Positions 54,701 to 63,006 of a DNA stretch of 64,000 nucleotides are shown here, one piece after another. Every line of letters starts with the position of its first letter. Within the stretch, counting starts at the first letter, position 1. A program made the translations under genes and the position numbers. The notes under the pieces are model-generated. The model did not search any database. It was not told the origin of the DNA and saw only the letters and a list, made by a program, of their open reading frames with translations. Origin of the DNA: Aurelia coerulea. Lineage: Eukaryota; Cnidaria; Scyphozoa; Semaeostomeae; Ulmaridae. The DNA lies in contig CM076960.1 of NCBI GenBank assembly GCA_039566865.1, positions 14,608,501-14,672,500 on the forward strand, read 5' to 3'.

Positions 54701-57700
54701 GGGGAATGTAAAAATGAGGGGGTCTGGGGGCGAAGCCCCCATGAAAATGTTTGGGGCCACGCCCTTTACTTTGGCTTAGAATGCATTTCCCAATATCATG
54801 CTTGCCTTAAGCGACGAGGAAACTTTGATCGTTTTGTAACAGTTATCCTATGAATCAGAGCACGAGGAAAATTTTTGAAGAAATATCCTTTACTTTGGCT
54901 TAGAATGCATCTCCTAATATTATGCTTGCCTTTAGCGACAAGGAAACCTTGATCGTTTTTGTGACAGTTATGCTATAAATCAGAGCACGAGGAACATTTT
55001 TGAAGAAGGATCCTTTACTTTGGCTTAGAATGCATCTCCCAATGTCATGCTTGCCAACAATGGTAAAATGGAAGATTTGACATTTCTCGGAAGATTCTTA
55101 CCCAACCTACACCCAGTTATTTTCTCCTCGGTTTTAGAGGAATCTCGAGGACCATCTTTCGACAAAAATGGGGGGCCCCCCCATACTCCCCGTGGCCACG
55201 CCACTGCCTGAAGTCCGTCTGACAGATCCCTTTCCCATACATCCCGGATCCGCCATTCCAGCATTCCGTATTGGAGCAAAGAGGACGGAACATTGGAATG
55301 GTGGATCCAGGAGCATAGGAATCTGTCGTCCATGGCCGAATGGCTCGTTGCCCATGGCCGAAACCTCCAAAGCCTCATTTTCACGGATCAATCAGACGGC
55401 GAATGAGCGAAAAAGACAAGAGAAACCTGTGAAGATTCTTCTAAATTTTACCTGCCTTCATAAAACGCAACCAGGACTAAAAACTGCTGGAAATTTCCCG
55501 AATTTTTTTGAAGAAATCTACTCTCCAGATGTTTGGGTATACAGGGTTGGATGCCGGCTAAACTATCTCCAGGTTTCGAGGAGTTATTGCCTCACCAATT
55601 CACACACATACCGATGAGGCACTGAGTCTTGAACGATAGAAATTCTGGCCGAGGGACAATAATGATAACAATGATGATTGTTGTAAGAACGACTCAAAAA
55701 CGCCAAAAATCTGCGTTTTCAATTGTTCTTGCCATTTTCTTTCCGTCACAGTTTCTTTTGTTCAAGATACAATGCCCATATACGTATAACAATACTCAAG
55801 GGAAGTTTCTGTATCATACTACTTTTTGCATTCATGGCAGAAGTTTTCATTGTGTGAAATAAATTATAGAATTCAAAAAGAATTTTCATCAAGAGGTTTT
55901 ATCACCTGACTTTAAGTGCTGCAAACAAGTTTCGACAAGCCTTAGCCGATTTTGTCTATTGGAGAGGCAAAAACTCCTCGAAACCTGGACATATTTTAAC
56001 CAGTATCCAAATTTGCATACCCAAACATCTTGAGAGTAGATTTCTTCAAAAACTTTCTGGAAATTTCAAGCAGTTTTCTGTCCTGGTTTGCATTTTATGA
56101 AGGTAGGTAAAATCTAGAAAAATCTTCACTGGTTTTTTTTGTCTTCTTCGCTTCTTCGCCATCTGATTGGTCCGTGAACGTTAGAGGCGTTAGAGGCGTT
56201 AGAGGTTTTCGGCCATGGGGCACGAGCAAAAATCGGCGGAAAAACTTGATTCCTATGCTGTCATAAAGCAGCAGAATGAAAATTTTGAAGTTAGCAGCAA
56301 AAATAACTTGGTAATTCTTCAACAATTATCACGATATTCTGGAACACCCGGTAAAAAAATTCTTCCATCATGTTGCCGACTCAAACTATTGCTGTCTATT
56401 AGTTATAGAGGCTGAAGTCAAGTCAAGAATTACAACAGCCAAGAAAGAAACAAAGCTGATTGTTTTCATCAAGAAAGTGTATAAGCAAGGTAATATCTTA
56501 ATTCTTCAACTTCACTACTAAGCGTCCAATGGGGGATGGCCCAACAACGGTGCTGATAAACCTTCAGGGGTTTTTTCAGCACCTTTGATTTTGTTGAGTG
56601 ACTGCGGTGCGTGTTGACTGTTTCATTTAATTGGAATGTCGATCTGTTTGAATTGCCGTAGGGCAAGTAGGCTATAGGGCAAGTATATCCTCCACAAAGC
56701 AGATGAGATGTCAGCAAGCAATGGGTTTTTTCCAGTCGTTAATTTGAAGTGGGCTGGAAGGATTTCTAGCTAATTTAAGCTAATTTAAGCCCATTATGCA
56801 TGCCGCAACCAACTTTAGGAAATGCTGCGAGAGAGAGCAACAGTCTGCAGATGCCAAATCCCAGGCAATCAAAAGCGGAAAAAGATTATATTTACATAGC
56901 TGTAAAGACAATAAATGCCATGGAAAGTTTAAAGGTACTGCCAGTGAGGTATGAACAATTTCTCGTAGGAAACCAAACCAAGCTAGAAACAAGCAACGAT
57001 ACACGTGAGTGAGTAAATTGGGCCTAAAAATCTACACATGCTCTCAATCGGGCCTAAATCAATACTGAAACGGAACTGCGTATTTCATATCGGCCTTGGG
57101 ATGACGAGGTGAGTTACCAGGCCTCCAAAAGGTCACCCATCCGGAGTTTCACCTTACTCGACCGAGCTTGACTTCAGATCCTTTCGGAATTTTCAGAGAG
57201 AATTAATCAATTAAAATGGATTTTGCTAACAGTGTATGTCCTTTTTCCAGTGATGTACCCTTCACCCAGCAATACGCAATCGTATTTCTTAACTTCCTCA
57301 CGAGTTATGCATTCATTTTTTCATAAAAGTAGCAAAGTTTCTATGTTTTGAATCTAATACTGTTGTCAAGAATCACTTGTTAAATCTTCAGGGAGATGAG
57401 GATTTATATACAGATCGAGGATTTTAGGCCGTTGTCGCACATTTCGCAGTAAAGAATCTTAAATTCTAATTTACTTCTATTTCCAATACTCAGAAAACTG
57501 TGATAAAGATCACAAACACAAGAGATGAATCATTCAGGTTTTCAGCTTTCAACAAAAATGCTACCGGGTGCTCCAAAAAAAGTACCCCGTTTCAAAATTC
57601 GTCAAAATTTGATTACATGGCCGATCTTCAATTTTCTTTCTTTGTCAAGTAGATCAAGGACCAAATTGTTTTCCAAGACATAGCTGATCTTGTAATTAGT

Positions 57701-59803
57701 TTAAAAAAATAGCAAATTTAGCTCTTTTTAGGGCTACCTGGTTTTGAATCATATTGCAAAAGAGCACTGATGATTGCCAGATCAATTTCTTTGTGCATGT
57801 AAAACTCTTAGTTTGGTCATAAATGACAGAAATAAATGCACACTAGCATTGGAGACTTCAATGATGACAAAAATCTGAAAAATGTGATTCTTAGGCAAGA
57901 TTGAGTATTTTGCTTAAAAACTATAGCTCAAAATAAGGTTTTTGAACGTGTAATTTGTCTACCTTGCTACACCAAAGGAGACATTTTATCATTTGTGAAT
58001 ATTTTTGGGTCTTTGACAAAGCAATTCAAAAAGAAAATTTTATGAAAGGTTTGATGATCAATTTTTGGTGATTTTTTAAACAGGAGTACTTGGGTTTTGG
58101 GACACCCGGTAGATTTATGGCTCATCAACACTTGCAAGCTAAACTAGCTCAAACCAAACCAGGTTATCAAATGAAGCCATCTAATTGGTCAATCCAACAA
58201 ATCGAATGCATTTGATTGGTTGAAATTTATGATGGTTTGATAAAGCTGGTTTAACAGTGTATGGTATGCATGGGGCATAAAACCCAATCCATCTTTTCAA
58301 GATAAGAAGTGCGAAAGCGGAAGCATTTTGTTGTTCGAGATTTTGCATTTTTTAGGCTAAAGTCTTGTTCTGCGTACAATGTTTAGCAAGGAAGCAAATT
58401 TTCACATTCATACATGTCTTTATTTCGAAATTATGGCAATTTTAAGAATTTAAAGTCATAAGGGCTTTGACCGTGAAATCAAAACTTTGGACAAAATTTG
58501 TCCAAACTTCGATTTCACGGTCAAAGCCCTTATGAATTCAAATTCTTTATATCACCATAATTTCGAAATAAAGACAGATATGAATGTGAAAATTTGTCTC
58601 AACGCTAAACTTTGTACGCGGAATAAGAATTTAGCCTAAAAAATGCAAAATCTCAAACTACAAAATACTTCCGCTTTCGCTCCTCTTATCTTGAAAAGGT
58701 GGATTCACAATCACACAGTTAAAGCAGCTTTATCAAAACCAGGTTAAATTTCAACCACTTTGTTGGTCACGTATATTGATTCCGTCTCACTAAAACTACT
58801 ACAATCTTGATACTTTACATGCTTCAGGTACTAGCCACAAACATTACAGCTGCAAGTTTGCCCATTCCATTGCTTTATAAGTCTCTAAAACGTGTGAATA
58901 GTTCGGGCTAATTTGACCTCTTTGGGCAAAGCATTCCAAGTTTATAGTGTTAACGACAAGAGACTTTTTGACCCGACAGTAACTTGGTTTGGTCTGTGAT
59001 GAATTACACGTATTTTCCATAAGAAACTACGGTCCTGGGCTGGTAGGCAGTTTCTTAAATTTTTGGACAATTTTGCTACCAAAAGTTTCTGACGTGTTTC
59101 TTACATTATTAATGCTGGAAGTGTAGAGTTAATTTTGTTTTGTCTAAAGGGTTCCCAAATTACTTAGTAAGATCTCAAAACAAGTAAATAACATAATTCG
59201 CACTCAAAATAACGCCCAAACACTTGCTATAACTGTACAATGTCAGAACATTTTTAAATGCGATCGCAAATTACAAAAGTTTCTCAGCTTTTTAAATTCA
59301 CGTAGGATTGTTTCTTAACTTTCGAAAAATTGAGCCTACCGCTTCTTATATGCGATTTCTTGTAAAAAAATACGGGTAATTCCTTTGCGTTCCTTGCTGA
59401 TCTTGTTGTTTATTTTTTATGCTATTAAAAACATACAATGCATCTCGGTAAGAAGTTCCCTGTTCCCATCTTTAGCATTATCGTCTATTTTCAACTGGCT
59501 AAAATTTCAATTTTTCAACCGGTTGATAATTTCATACTTTCGTATCTTATAGGACGTGCAAAAATCAGTACAGGCTTTAAGAGGCTGCTGTCCCCTACAA
59601 GATGCGTGTGTCCGAAGATCGAATTCGACAAAAGCTATGTTATCTTCGGACAAGAAGACAGACGCAGAGGGAAGCTTATATTTGACTACAGAGCAATCAT
59701 CAGAAAGTCATCCCGCCAACTAAGCAAAAGATTGCTGCGTTGGAAGCTAAAGTACATGAAGCATCAACAGAGAAAGTTTAGAAAGAACAATCCTAAGGTT
59801 TAA
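40493..59803 (+). CDS. secreted Frizzled-related protein (sFRP3/4-like), copy B, five exons, 301 aa
   Basis: Paralogue of the gene at 6724-23042, same strand and architecture. Exons: 40493-40946, 48470-48505, 52297-52374, 56403-56489, 59553-59803 (906 nt). All introns are GT-AG and phase 1. Signal peptide about 1-20. The Frizzled domain has all ten cysteines (C34, C42, then Q-C-S-K-D-L, L-C-T-I-Y, V-C-F, P-C-R, V-C-E, G-C-L, D-C-G, and C143) and a YNQT sequon. The netrin-like domain has C169, C172, C236, C238 and a Y-V-I-F-G core, then a basic C-terminal tail. Expected role: extracellular binding of Wnt or Frizzled and of matrix glycans. The ATG has A at -3 and G at +4. Transcript data are needed for UTRs and isoforms. 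Confidence 0.9.
41603..42033. mobile_element. hAT-like MITE, 431 bp
   Basis: Left CAGGGCCGAAGCCAGTGGGG and right GAACGAAGGCTGATATCGGG-TCTG form imperfect inverted ends. The flanking duplication ATTAGAAC is perfect (41595-41602, 42034-42041). Lies in intron 1 of sFRP-B. Confidence 0.75.
42423..42589. mobile_element. hAT-like MITE, 167 bp
   Basis: CAGGGACGTAGGAAGC at the left and GGTTCCTACGTCTCTG at the right are inverted ends. The 8-bp duplication TCTATTTT is perfect (42415-42422, 42590-42597). The interior has 'ggcacttcaaggg' and G/C runs; a relative's end is near 33822. Confidence 0.85.
42617..42702. repeat. short hairpin, 'AGGAGAGCCAA'
   Basis: 'gcgaaggagagccaa' near 42641 is mirrored by 'ttggctctccttcgc' near 42679. 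Probably a tiny foldback insertion. Confidence 0.55.
42731..42777. repeat. AAT trinucleotide microsatellite
   Basis: About 15 consecutive AAT units, followed by a looser AAT-rich stretch near 42882-42915. Confidence 0.9.
42985..43475. mobile_element. MITE with repeated 'CCGAAAGTTT' motifs
   Basis: Left 'tacattaatatcgaaaactt' and right 'ttcggttctaatgtaac' are inverted, and TCCGAAAGTTT or its complement recurs at least eight times close to both ends, allowing many alternative stem pairings. Target duplication not resolved. Confidence 0.6.
44188..44306. repeat. MITE-like repeat with GACTGTCTGAAAATC ends, copy 2
   Basis: Same inverted ends as 27812-27978 ('gactgtctgaaaatcaaatt' and 'aaatttgattttcaaac'). 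Confidence 0.55.
44308..45145. mobile_element. long foldback element, intron 1 of sFRP-B
   Basis: 'tccctgcgttctttgatctg', 'ctgatatctcttggtcaata' and the following sequence at 44448-44512 are mirrored at 44838-44925. Outer segments ('aggactcataacattacagc', near 44314) have counterparts near 45050 ('gagctgtgatactagagtt') and 45117. The unpaired middle is about 44520-44830. Confidence 0.65.
45146..46845. other. intron 1 sequence, nothing recognised
   Basis: Reading frames at 45952-46436 (minus) have no family resemblance. A G run near 45605-45616 and small duplications near 45885-45925 ('ggacattaatca') were noted. Confidence 0.4.
46850..47475. mobile_element. giant inverted repeat, ~270-bp arms
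   Basis: From 'actccttggact' near 46851 through 'aagggcagattttgtaatac', 'ttcaaccagtaattcaaaac', 'acccaggtagctagc' and 'gagcatagatcgaaagaaga' to about 47122, the sequence is mirrored at about 47197-47475. Only about 75 bases in the middle are unpaired. A few mismatches show it is not a cloning or assembly mirror. Probably a foldback transposon. Confidence 0.85.
47558..47713. repeat. inverted repeat with ~37-bp arms
   Basis: 'acagattacatcatccttg' followed by 'ggtcggcctgctattg' at 47560-47596 is mirrored at 47675-47711 with one mismatch. Probably a short MITE. Confidence 0.75.
47720..48469. other. intron 1 sequence before the sFRP-B microexon
   Basis: A loose direct repeat around 'tacacagttaatc' / 'attctagtagccagttacac' lies near 47975-48075. 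No transposon or coding exon recognised. Confidence 0.4.
48470..48505 (+). CDS. sFRP-B exon 2: 36-nt linker microexon
   Basis: Acceptor TTTCTTTTCAG, 36 bases, donor TCAAG|GTAAAG, phase 1 both ends. Encodes 12 mostly basic or polar residues (152-163, with K, four R and two N). Length and phase match 12733-12768 exactly, while the residues differ apart from the terminal Q. Frame-neutral if skipped. Confidence 0.8.
48670..48718. repeat. short hairpin, 'GCAGCCTCAACTAGTTGAGGCTGC'
   Basis: A palindrome centred on ACTAGT with GCAGCCTCA arms, embedded between 'agcctgcgc' and 'aaggct'. Confidence 0.7.
49043..49673. mobile_element. TA-flanked MITE, CGGGTGAGTCAG ends
   Basis: 'CGGGTGAGTCAGAAAAAAG' at the left and 'CTTTTTTCTGACTCACCCGG'-type sequence at the right, with TA flanks (49041-49042, 49674-49675). 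The left terminus has two or three extra bases. Interior similarity links it to 11073-11664. Confidence 0.7.
49789..50535. mobile_element. TA-flanked foldback MITE, 747 bp
   Basis: TA flanks (49787-49788, 50536-50537) and ends beginning CAGGG. 'aattgttcgacatttgatta' at the left is mirrored by 'taatcaaacgtcgaacaatt' at the right. Inner arms ('gttcaagttaaagctgaaac' / 'gtttcagctttcacacaaac') extend the pairing. Right terminus GGGACACCCTG is shared with 23646-24235. Confidence 0.75.
50605..51895. mobile_element. long-TIR element, ~1.3 kb, with inner insertion
   Basis: 'ggtaaatttatacgatgagc' at the left is mirrored at 51872-51892, and pairing continues for over 100 bases through 'gggacgaacctatta'. 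An inner unit with 'gtagcgagcacgcc' near 50997 and 'tgctcgctacgctc' near 51548 looks like a separate insertion. No transposase frame. Confidence 0.7.
52297..52374 (+). CDS. sFRP-B exon 3: start of netrin-like domain
   Basis: Acceptor TTCTAATTTCGTAG, 78 bases, donor TTATG|GTAAGT. Residues 164-189, with T-C-P-K-C (C169, C172) and F-K-R-A-D-Y at the end, as in the sFRP-A exon at 17792-17875 (two residues shorter). Confidence 0.88.
52459..53236. mobile_element. TA-type MITE (CAGTAAGA-CCCGC ends) split by a G-run-capped element
   Basis: CAGTAAGAGCCCGCAAAATAG at the left is mirrored at 53216-53236 (CTATTTTGCGGGTTCTTACTG). TA precedes the left end; the right flank is TG, probably a mutated TA. Element 52578-52908 is inserted inside. 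Same group as 36246-36694. Confidence 0.75.
52578..52908. mobile_element. G-run-capped element 3 (hAT-like), 331 bp, 'TTATACCAA' array
   Basis: CCCGGG plus a G run then TTACTTGACC at the left; a C-rich run ending CCCGGG at the right. The 8-bp duplication AGAAACCT is perfect (52570-52577, 52909-52916). The core holds about seven units of 27-36 bases built on 'cttataccaa', of two subtypes ('ttttctgaaaaagcataccc'-like and 'aatcgtgaaaatcgatacc'-like). A related copy is at 15181-15395. Confidence 0.85.
53240..54083. other. intron 3 sequence, nothing recognised
   Basis: No exon or complete transposon was seen. Confidence 0.4.
54084..54395. mobile_element. element with 'CCCCGGGCATTTG' array and inverted ends
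   Basis: 'atgtctcgttcaattcttac' at the left is mirrored by 'aggaattgaacgagacat' at the right, each followed inward by a C or G run next to CCGGG. Inside, 'ccggcccccgggcatttga' repeats five times or so. No clear target duplication. A diverged relative is at 29280-29780. Confidence 0.7.
54477..54530. repeat. GAAT tetranucleotide microsatellite
   Basis: About 13 GAAT units with a few substitutions (ACGA, GAGT). Confidence 0.9.
54649..55330. mobile_element. ACTTGCCCC-family foldback element interrupted by a hAT-like insertion
   Basis: 'gacttgccccaagtctattt' then 'cctgaagt' at the left resumes as 'cctgaagtccgtctgacaga' after 55206 and continues through 'catcccggatccgccattcc' and the mirrored 'ggaatggtggatccaggagc'. 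Family also at 17262-17716 and 27993-28148. Confidence 0.7.
54672..55206. mobile_element. hAT-like element with internal ~120-bp repeats, 535 bp
   Basis: Ends CAGCGGCGTGGCC / GGCCACGCCACTG, flanked by a perfect 8-bp duplication CCTGAAGT (54664-54671, 55207-55214). The core unit ('ctttggcttagaatgcat...') repeats three to four times and is shared with 18240-19315. Confidence 0.88.
55345..56225. mobile_element. long foldback element, ~200-bp arms
   Basis: 'ggccgaaacctcc', 'cggatcaatcagacggcgaa' and 'accttcataaaacgcaacc'-like sequence at 55345-55560 are mirrored at 55990-56225 ('gtcctggtttgcattttatg', 'cgccatctgattggtccgtg', 'ggttttcggcc'). A dispersed single arm is at 2775-3150. Confidence 0.75.
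56403..56489 (+). CDS. sFRP-B exon 4: netrin-like domain, middle
   Basis: 87 bases, donor CAAG|GTAATA, phase 1. Two in-frame AG acceptors six bases apart (56401-56402 and 56407-56408) are possible; the first gives exactly the 87-base length of the sFRP-A exon and a gap-free 29-residue alignment, so it is preferred. Using the second would drop two residues. Residues 190-218. Confidence 0.82.
57092..57186 (-). pseudogene. 5S rRNA-like fragment (possible 5S-derived SINE)
   Basis: On the minus strand, 'gatctgaagtcaagctcggtcg' near 57182-57161 resembles the internal promoter A-box segment of 5S rRNA, and 'ggatgggtgacc' at about 57137-57148 matches the conserved C-box segment. The first half of a 5S gene is absent and the 3' part is altered, so it is not an intact gene. 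Judged by eye only. Located in intron 4 of sFRP-B. Confidence 0.5.
57564..58109. mobile_element. TA-flanked foldback MITE, CCGGGTG ends
   Basis: CCGGGTGCTCCAAAAAAAGT at the left and TTTTGGGACACCCGG at the right, with TA flanks (57562-57563, 58110-58111). Inner sequences ('caaaatttgattac' / 'gatgatcaatttttg') pair loosely. Confidence 0.7.
58217..58765. mobile_element. giant near-perfect palindrome, ~270-bp arms, almost no spacer
   Basis: The centre is ACAAAATTTGT near 58492-58502. Outward, 'tcacggtcaaagccctta', 'tttcgaaataaagaca', 'cacattcatacatgtc', 'gcgaaagcggaag', 'ttttcaagataagaag' and 'ggttgaaattt' all pair with their mirror images. Mismatches and small gaps show independent mutation of the arms. 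Foldback or hairpin-type transposon in intron 4 of sFRP-B. Confidence 0.88.
59007..59376. mobile_element. TA-flanked MITE with 'GTTTCTTA' motifs
   Basis: CACGTATTTTCCATAAGAAAC at the left is mirrored by 'gatttcttgtaaaaaaatacggg' at the right, with TA flanks. Ends about 175 bases before the last sFRP-B exon. Confidence 0.6.
59435..59495. repeat. half copy of the 'CAAGATGCATTG' foldback family
   Basis: 'aatgcatctcggtaagaagttccct' in part, then 'cccatctttagc' and 'atcgtc', follow the right arm at 34828-34882. It lies immediately upstream of sFRP-B exon 5. Confidence 0.55.
59553..59803 (+). CDS. sFRP-B exon 5: end of netrin-like domain and basic tail
   Basis: Acceptor CGTATCTTATAG, then 251 bases to TAA at 59801-59803. 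Residues 219-301 with C236-x-C238-P, Y-V-I-F-G-Q-E, an L-I-F-D-Y strand, and a strongly basic helix. Parallel to 22759-23042 but 11 residues shorter. Confidence 0.9.
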
Positions 59804-59995
59804 AGACAGAACACTGTACTAAGGAAGGGTAACTTTACACTTGCTCTGTGAGTCACCGATCTAGTGCTGTGCTGAGACTAGGCTTTAAGCCAGATTTAGA
59901 CATCCGAAGGTTTCTACGCTCTTTTTCTTCTTCTTTTTATGAGAAGCATATTTTTTTACAGACCACAGAGCCATGGACCACGGAGCTACGGAAGT

Positions 59996-60001
59996 AATAA
60001 A
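59996..60001 (+). promoter_or_regulatory. candidate polyadenylation signal of sFRP-B
   Basis: AATAAA about 195 bases after the stop codon. Another AATAAA lies near 60716. Choice is uncertain. Confidence 0.4.
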
Positions 60002-61840
60002 GAAAAACAAAGAAACCTAGCGGAGGAGAGTAGAAACATATACGGTCAAACTCGCATGAGTCAGACTCACATAAGCTGGATTTTTTATAAGTCGGTCAAA
60101 AATTACCATCCTCAGCCCCATTGGCATGAATCCTTTGAATTCCTTGATGCCATATTGTAGACATTCAGAAACTATGGTTTTCTTGAAAGTCATTCTGTTT
60201 CCTCAACGCGTTTAGAAATTATGATGGAATTAAGTTTTTCGCAAAACATTTCTTAAATTCTTTAGAAAGAACAACCCTCTGATTCTGGAAACATCAAGCA
60301 TTTCTAAAAAGTCTAACGGTAGAATCTTAGCAAAAATGCTAAAGTTTCTTTCAAGCCATTCAATTTAAGAAGATGGACCTTTGTATTTTACATCAAAACT
60401 TTAGAGATATTCAACCTGTCATAGCTGCAACAGAGTTTTATTTTATGCCCAAATTTTGACAAGAGTCTCAAGCTTCCATATGTTCTCTCTCGTTAGGGAT
60501 GTGTAGCATTCCGACAAGGCTCTTTTAGAGGCAGTTTTGAGTCTCTCTTGGTCAAAGAGCCGTGCAGTTTCCTGAAAACCCTAACAGATCCTCATAGCAT
60601 CACTACGTTGTGAATGTGAAGAGAGAAATGGGATGGGTGTTTCTGACAAAAGCTAGGGTTCTCCAAAGACATTTCATACGTTTTTAATGTTTCATTATTC
60701 TTCAAAATATTGACTAATAAAAGATATTGATCAACATTAAATTGTAATAAAATTAGATTAGAGATTGTATCATTTACCTTTGTATATCCACGCTATGAAT
60801 GAAATGAATTATATGATTTGTTCTTGCTTCTTCTCTCAAAATCGAATATTGTCAAATGTTGAAGAAATAGGATTGGATTCTGACTGATCTGCGACGTAAA
60901 GGAAGAATTTTTTTTCATATAATATATTCCAAATAAAATTTACAATACACATTACGAACTACGTTACTTACAAAATTACTCTACAATACTACTAGGACGA
61001 TCAACCCCAAGTAGCAAAAGGTTGTGTCTACCCCGAGGCCATTAAATAAAGATAATAAAGGAAAAGAAACTACTTTAACTACTTTAACTACGCGACAAAA
61101 TCGCATGGCTAATGAAGGGACGGGTAAATGGCTACAGAAATTCACTCGAATCGACTAGTTTCATGGATAAAATGTAGCGTAAGCTCAAGAATATGTCAAT
61201 TAAGTGAAATGGGAAAATCTTTATTGCCATACAATAAAAGTTGTAATAAAGCTTCATTTGCAAGAATAAAGGAAGAATGACAAGATCTCAAGAAGAAACT
61301 TGTACTAACGGGAGTCCTAGACAAAAAACCGTCCCGTTTGAAAAATCACCAAAACTCAACTGTTAAGCCTGTTTTTAAAATCTATTTTCTATCTGTTTTA
61401 TAAATGATCCAATAGCCCTTTTCACATTTTACCAGATCTGAGATTTGGAACGAGCGGTTTAGCCTGATGAATCATTATTACTCGAAGTCGAATCGTGATC
61501 TAATTTTGCATTATCCAATCAGAAGATAGGATTTCTGTTGCTTTTGTTTAATAAGCCAATCAGCGATCAGTTGTACCGATGCACTTCAATTCAACCTCTG
61601 TTTTCCTTGGAAGCGGTGTCCGCTGTAGTGAATTTGACCCAAAATCTTTGTTCCTATCGTTTGTGCAGCAAGGGTGCTAGGGATGACTCGTGGGTTTATT
61701 GATGGTTGCATTGGCTTTAGATATTTAAAAATTTCTTTACACTGTTGCTGAAAATGGGCCAGTTTACACAGCTAAATGCCGTGAATGAATCGCAAACATA
61801 GCGTTGTCCCATTAAAGAAAACGGAGGTATAGCGATCATT
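60002..61840. other. 3' flank of sFRP-B and intergenic DNA, nothing recognised
   Basis: No family-like reading frame, RNA gene or complete transposon was seen. AT-rich throughout. Confidence 0.4.
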
Positions 61841-61844
61841 CATT

Positions 61845-62800
61845 TCATTTTCATTTTATAATATTTATACAGGGTAAGTATTCAACGTATAATACAACAA
61901 TTGACTTACAAACTCCCCTGTTAAAAGAAAGAAAAAGCAACTTACACTATCAAGATAAAAACTAATATATAAGTATTAAAAGTCAAAAGGAAAAGTGTGA
62001 TTATGTACAGGATCTGGCATTTTTCAATGACGATTTGAATTGTGTGAAAGTACTGGCCATCTTATTTTCTCTTTTTAGTTTGTTCCAAAGTTTGGCCCCT
62101 CTATATGAGAAGCATTTTTGGCCACATGCGGTTTTTAGCAATGGTACATAAAGGCTAATTTCCAGTCAGTAGAATTTTCCGAGCGGGCGGAATTTTAGAC
62201 AATAAAAGGTCGCTCAGCCGTAACTTTCTATTCAATTCCAGAGCGACTTTTTCTCTCGCATACAATAGAAATTCCGCCCGCTCGGAAAATTCCATTGACT
62301 GGAAATCAGCCTTAAAGGTCTGTGCTGGTATTACGAAGCTGTCTAGTGCTGGTTTCTGATAACCTTTGGAACAGTCCTGTAAGATAATCAGGCGCTTCAT
62401 GGTTTATAGACCTATAGACCATTTTCAAGGTTTCTGTTTCGATGAGATCGTTGACTGTTTGCCACCCTAATTGCCTGATGATAGGTGCTGCAGACGATCT
62501 GTAGGGGCTGTTTGTGACGATCCTAGCTGCACGATTTTGGAGCTTCTGAAGTTTGTTGAGTGCTGTGTTGCCACAAACACCCCCAGACTGGGCAATAGAA
62601 ACGGAAGTAAGGCTCAACCATACTTTTGTACATGGTCTGCAATATGCTTAAAGGGAGATATTGTTTAGCATGGCGTATCATACCTAATGCCCTTGATATC
62701 TTTTTTATCATTTCGGCTATGTGAGCATCCCAACTCAGGTATTGGTCCACATGTACCCCTAAGTGTTTTGTGTGCTCTACAAAATGTGCTCTTTAAGTAT
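61845..62800 (-). pseudogene. non-LTR retrotransposon 3' end, RT C-terminal part, interrupted by a MITE
   Basis: On the minus strand, H-L-G-V-H-V-D-Q-Y-L-S-W-D near 62770-62730, then L-Q-T-M-Y-K-S-M-V-E-P-Y-F and L-Q-K-L-Q-N-R-A-A-R-I, are typical of the post-catalytic part of CR1/L2-type reverse transcriptases. A frameshift lies near 62580. After the insertion at 62151-62313, similarity resumes (a Y-R-G-A-K-L-W-N-like block near 62105-62080, in another frame). The 3' end has a short tail of ATGAAA-type units (61838-61855). Inactive. Confidence 0.8.
62151..62313. mobile_element. 163-bp MITE inserted in the retrotransposon
   Basis: 'aaggctaatttccagtcag' and 'ttttccgagcgggcggaatt' at the left are mirrored to 62313 ('aattccgcccgctcgg', 'gactggaaatcagcctt'), giving inverted repeats of about 45 bases. 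It splits RT-derived coding sequence. Confidence 0.8.
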
Positions 62801-63006
62801 TTTGTGTATCATGTCTAAGAATAGAACAAAAGCGGGCCACGTTCCACTTATGTTCCAATTCCTATTGTTTTGTCTATCGTGCACTTGCGAGAGGATGTCA
62901 AAATGCGCACACGACGCGAGGGGATATCAAGTTTTCCTAAACGTAGCCTAAATCTGCGGCAGGAACTGGTAATCGATATATCATTATTTTGGCTGATTGT
63001 GCTTAA

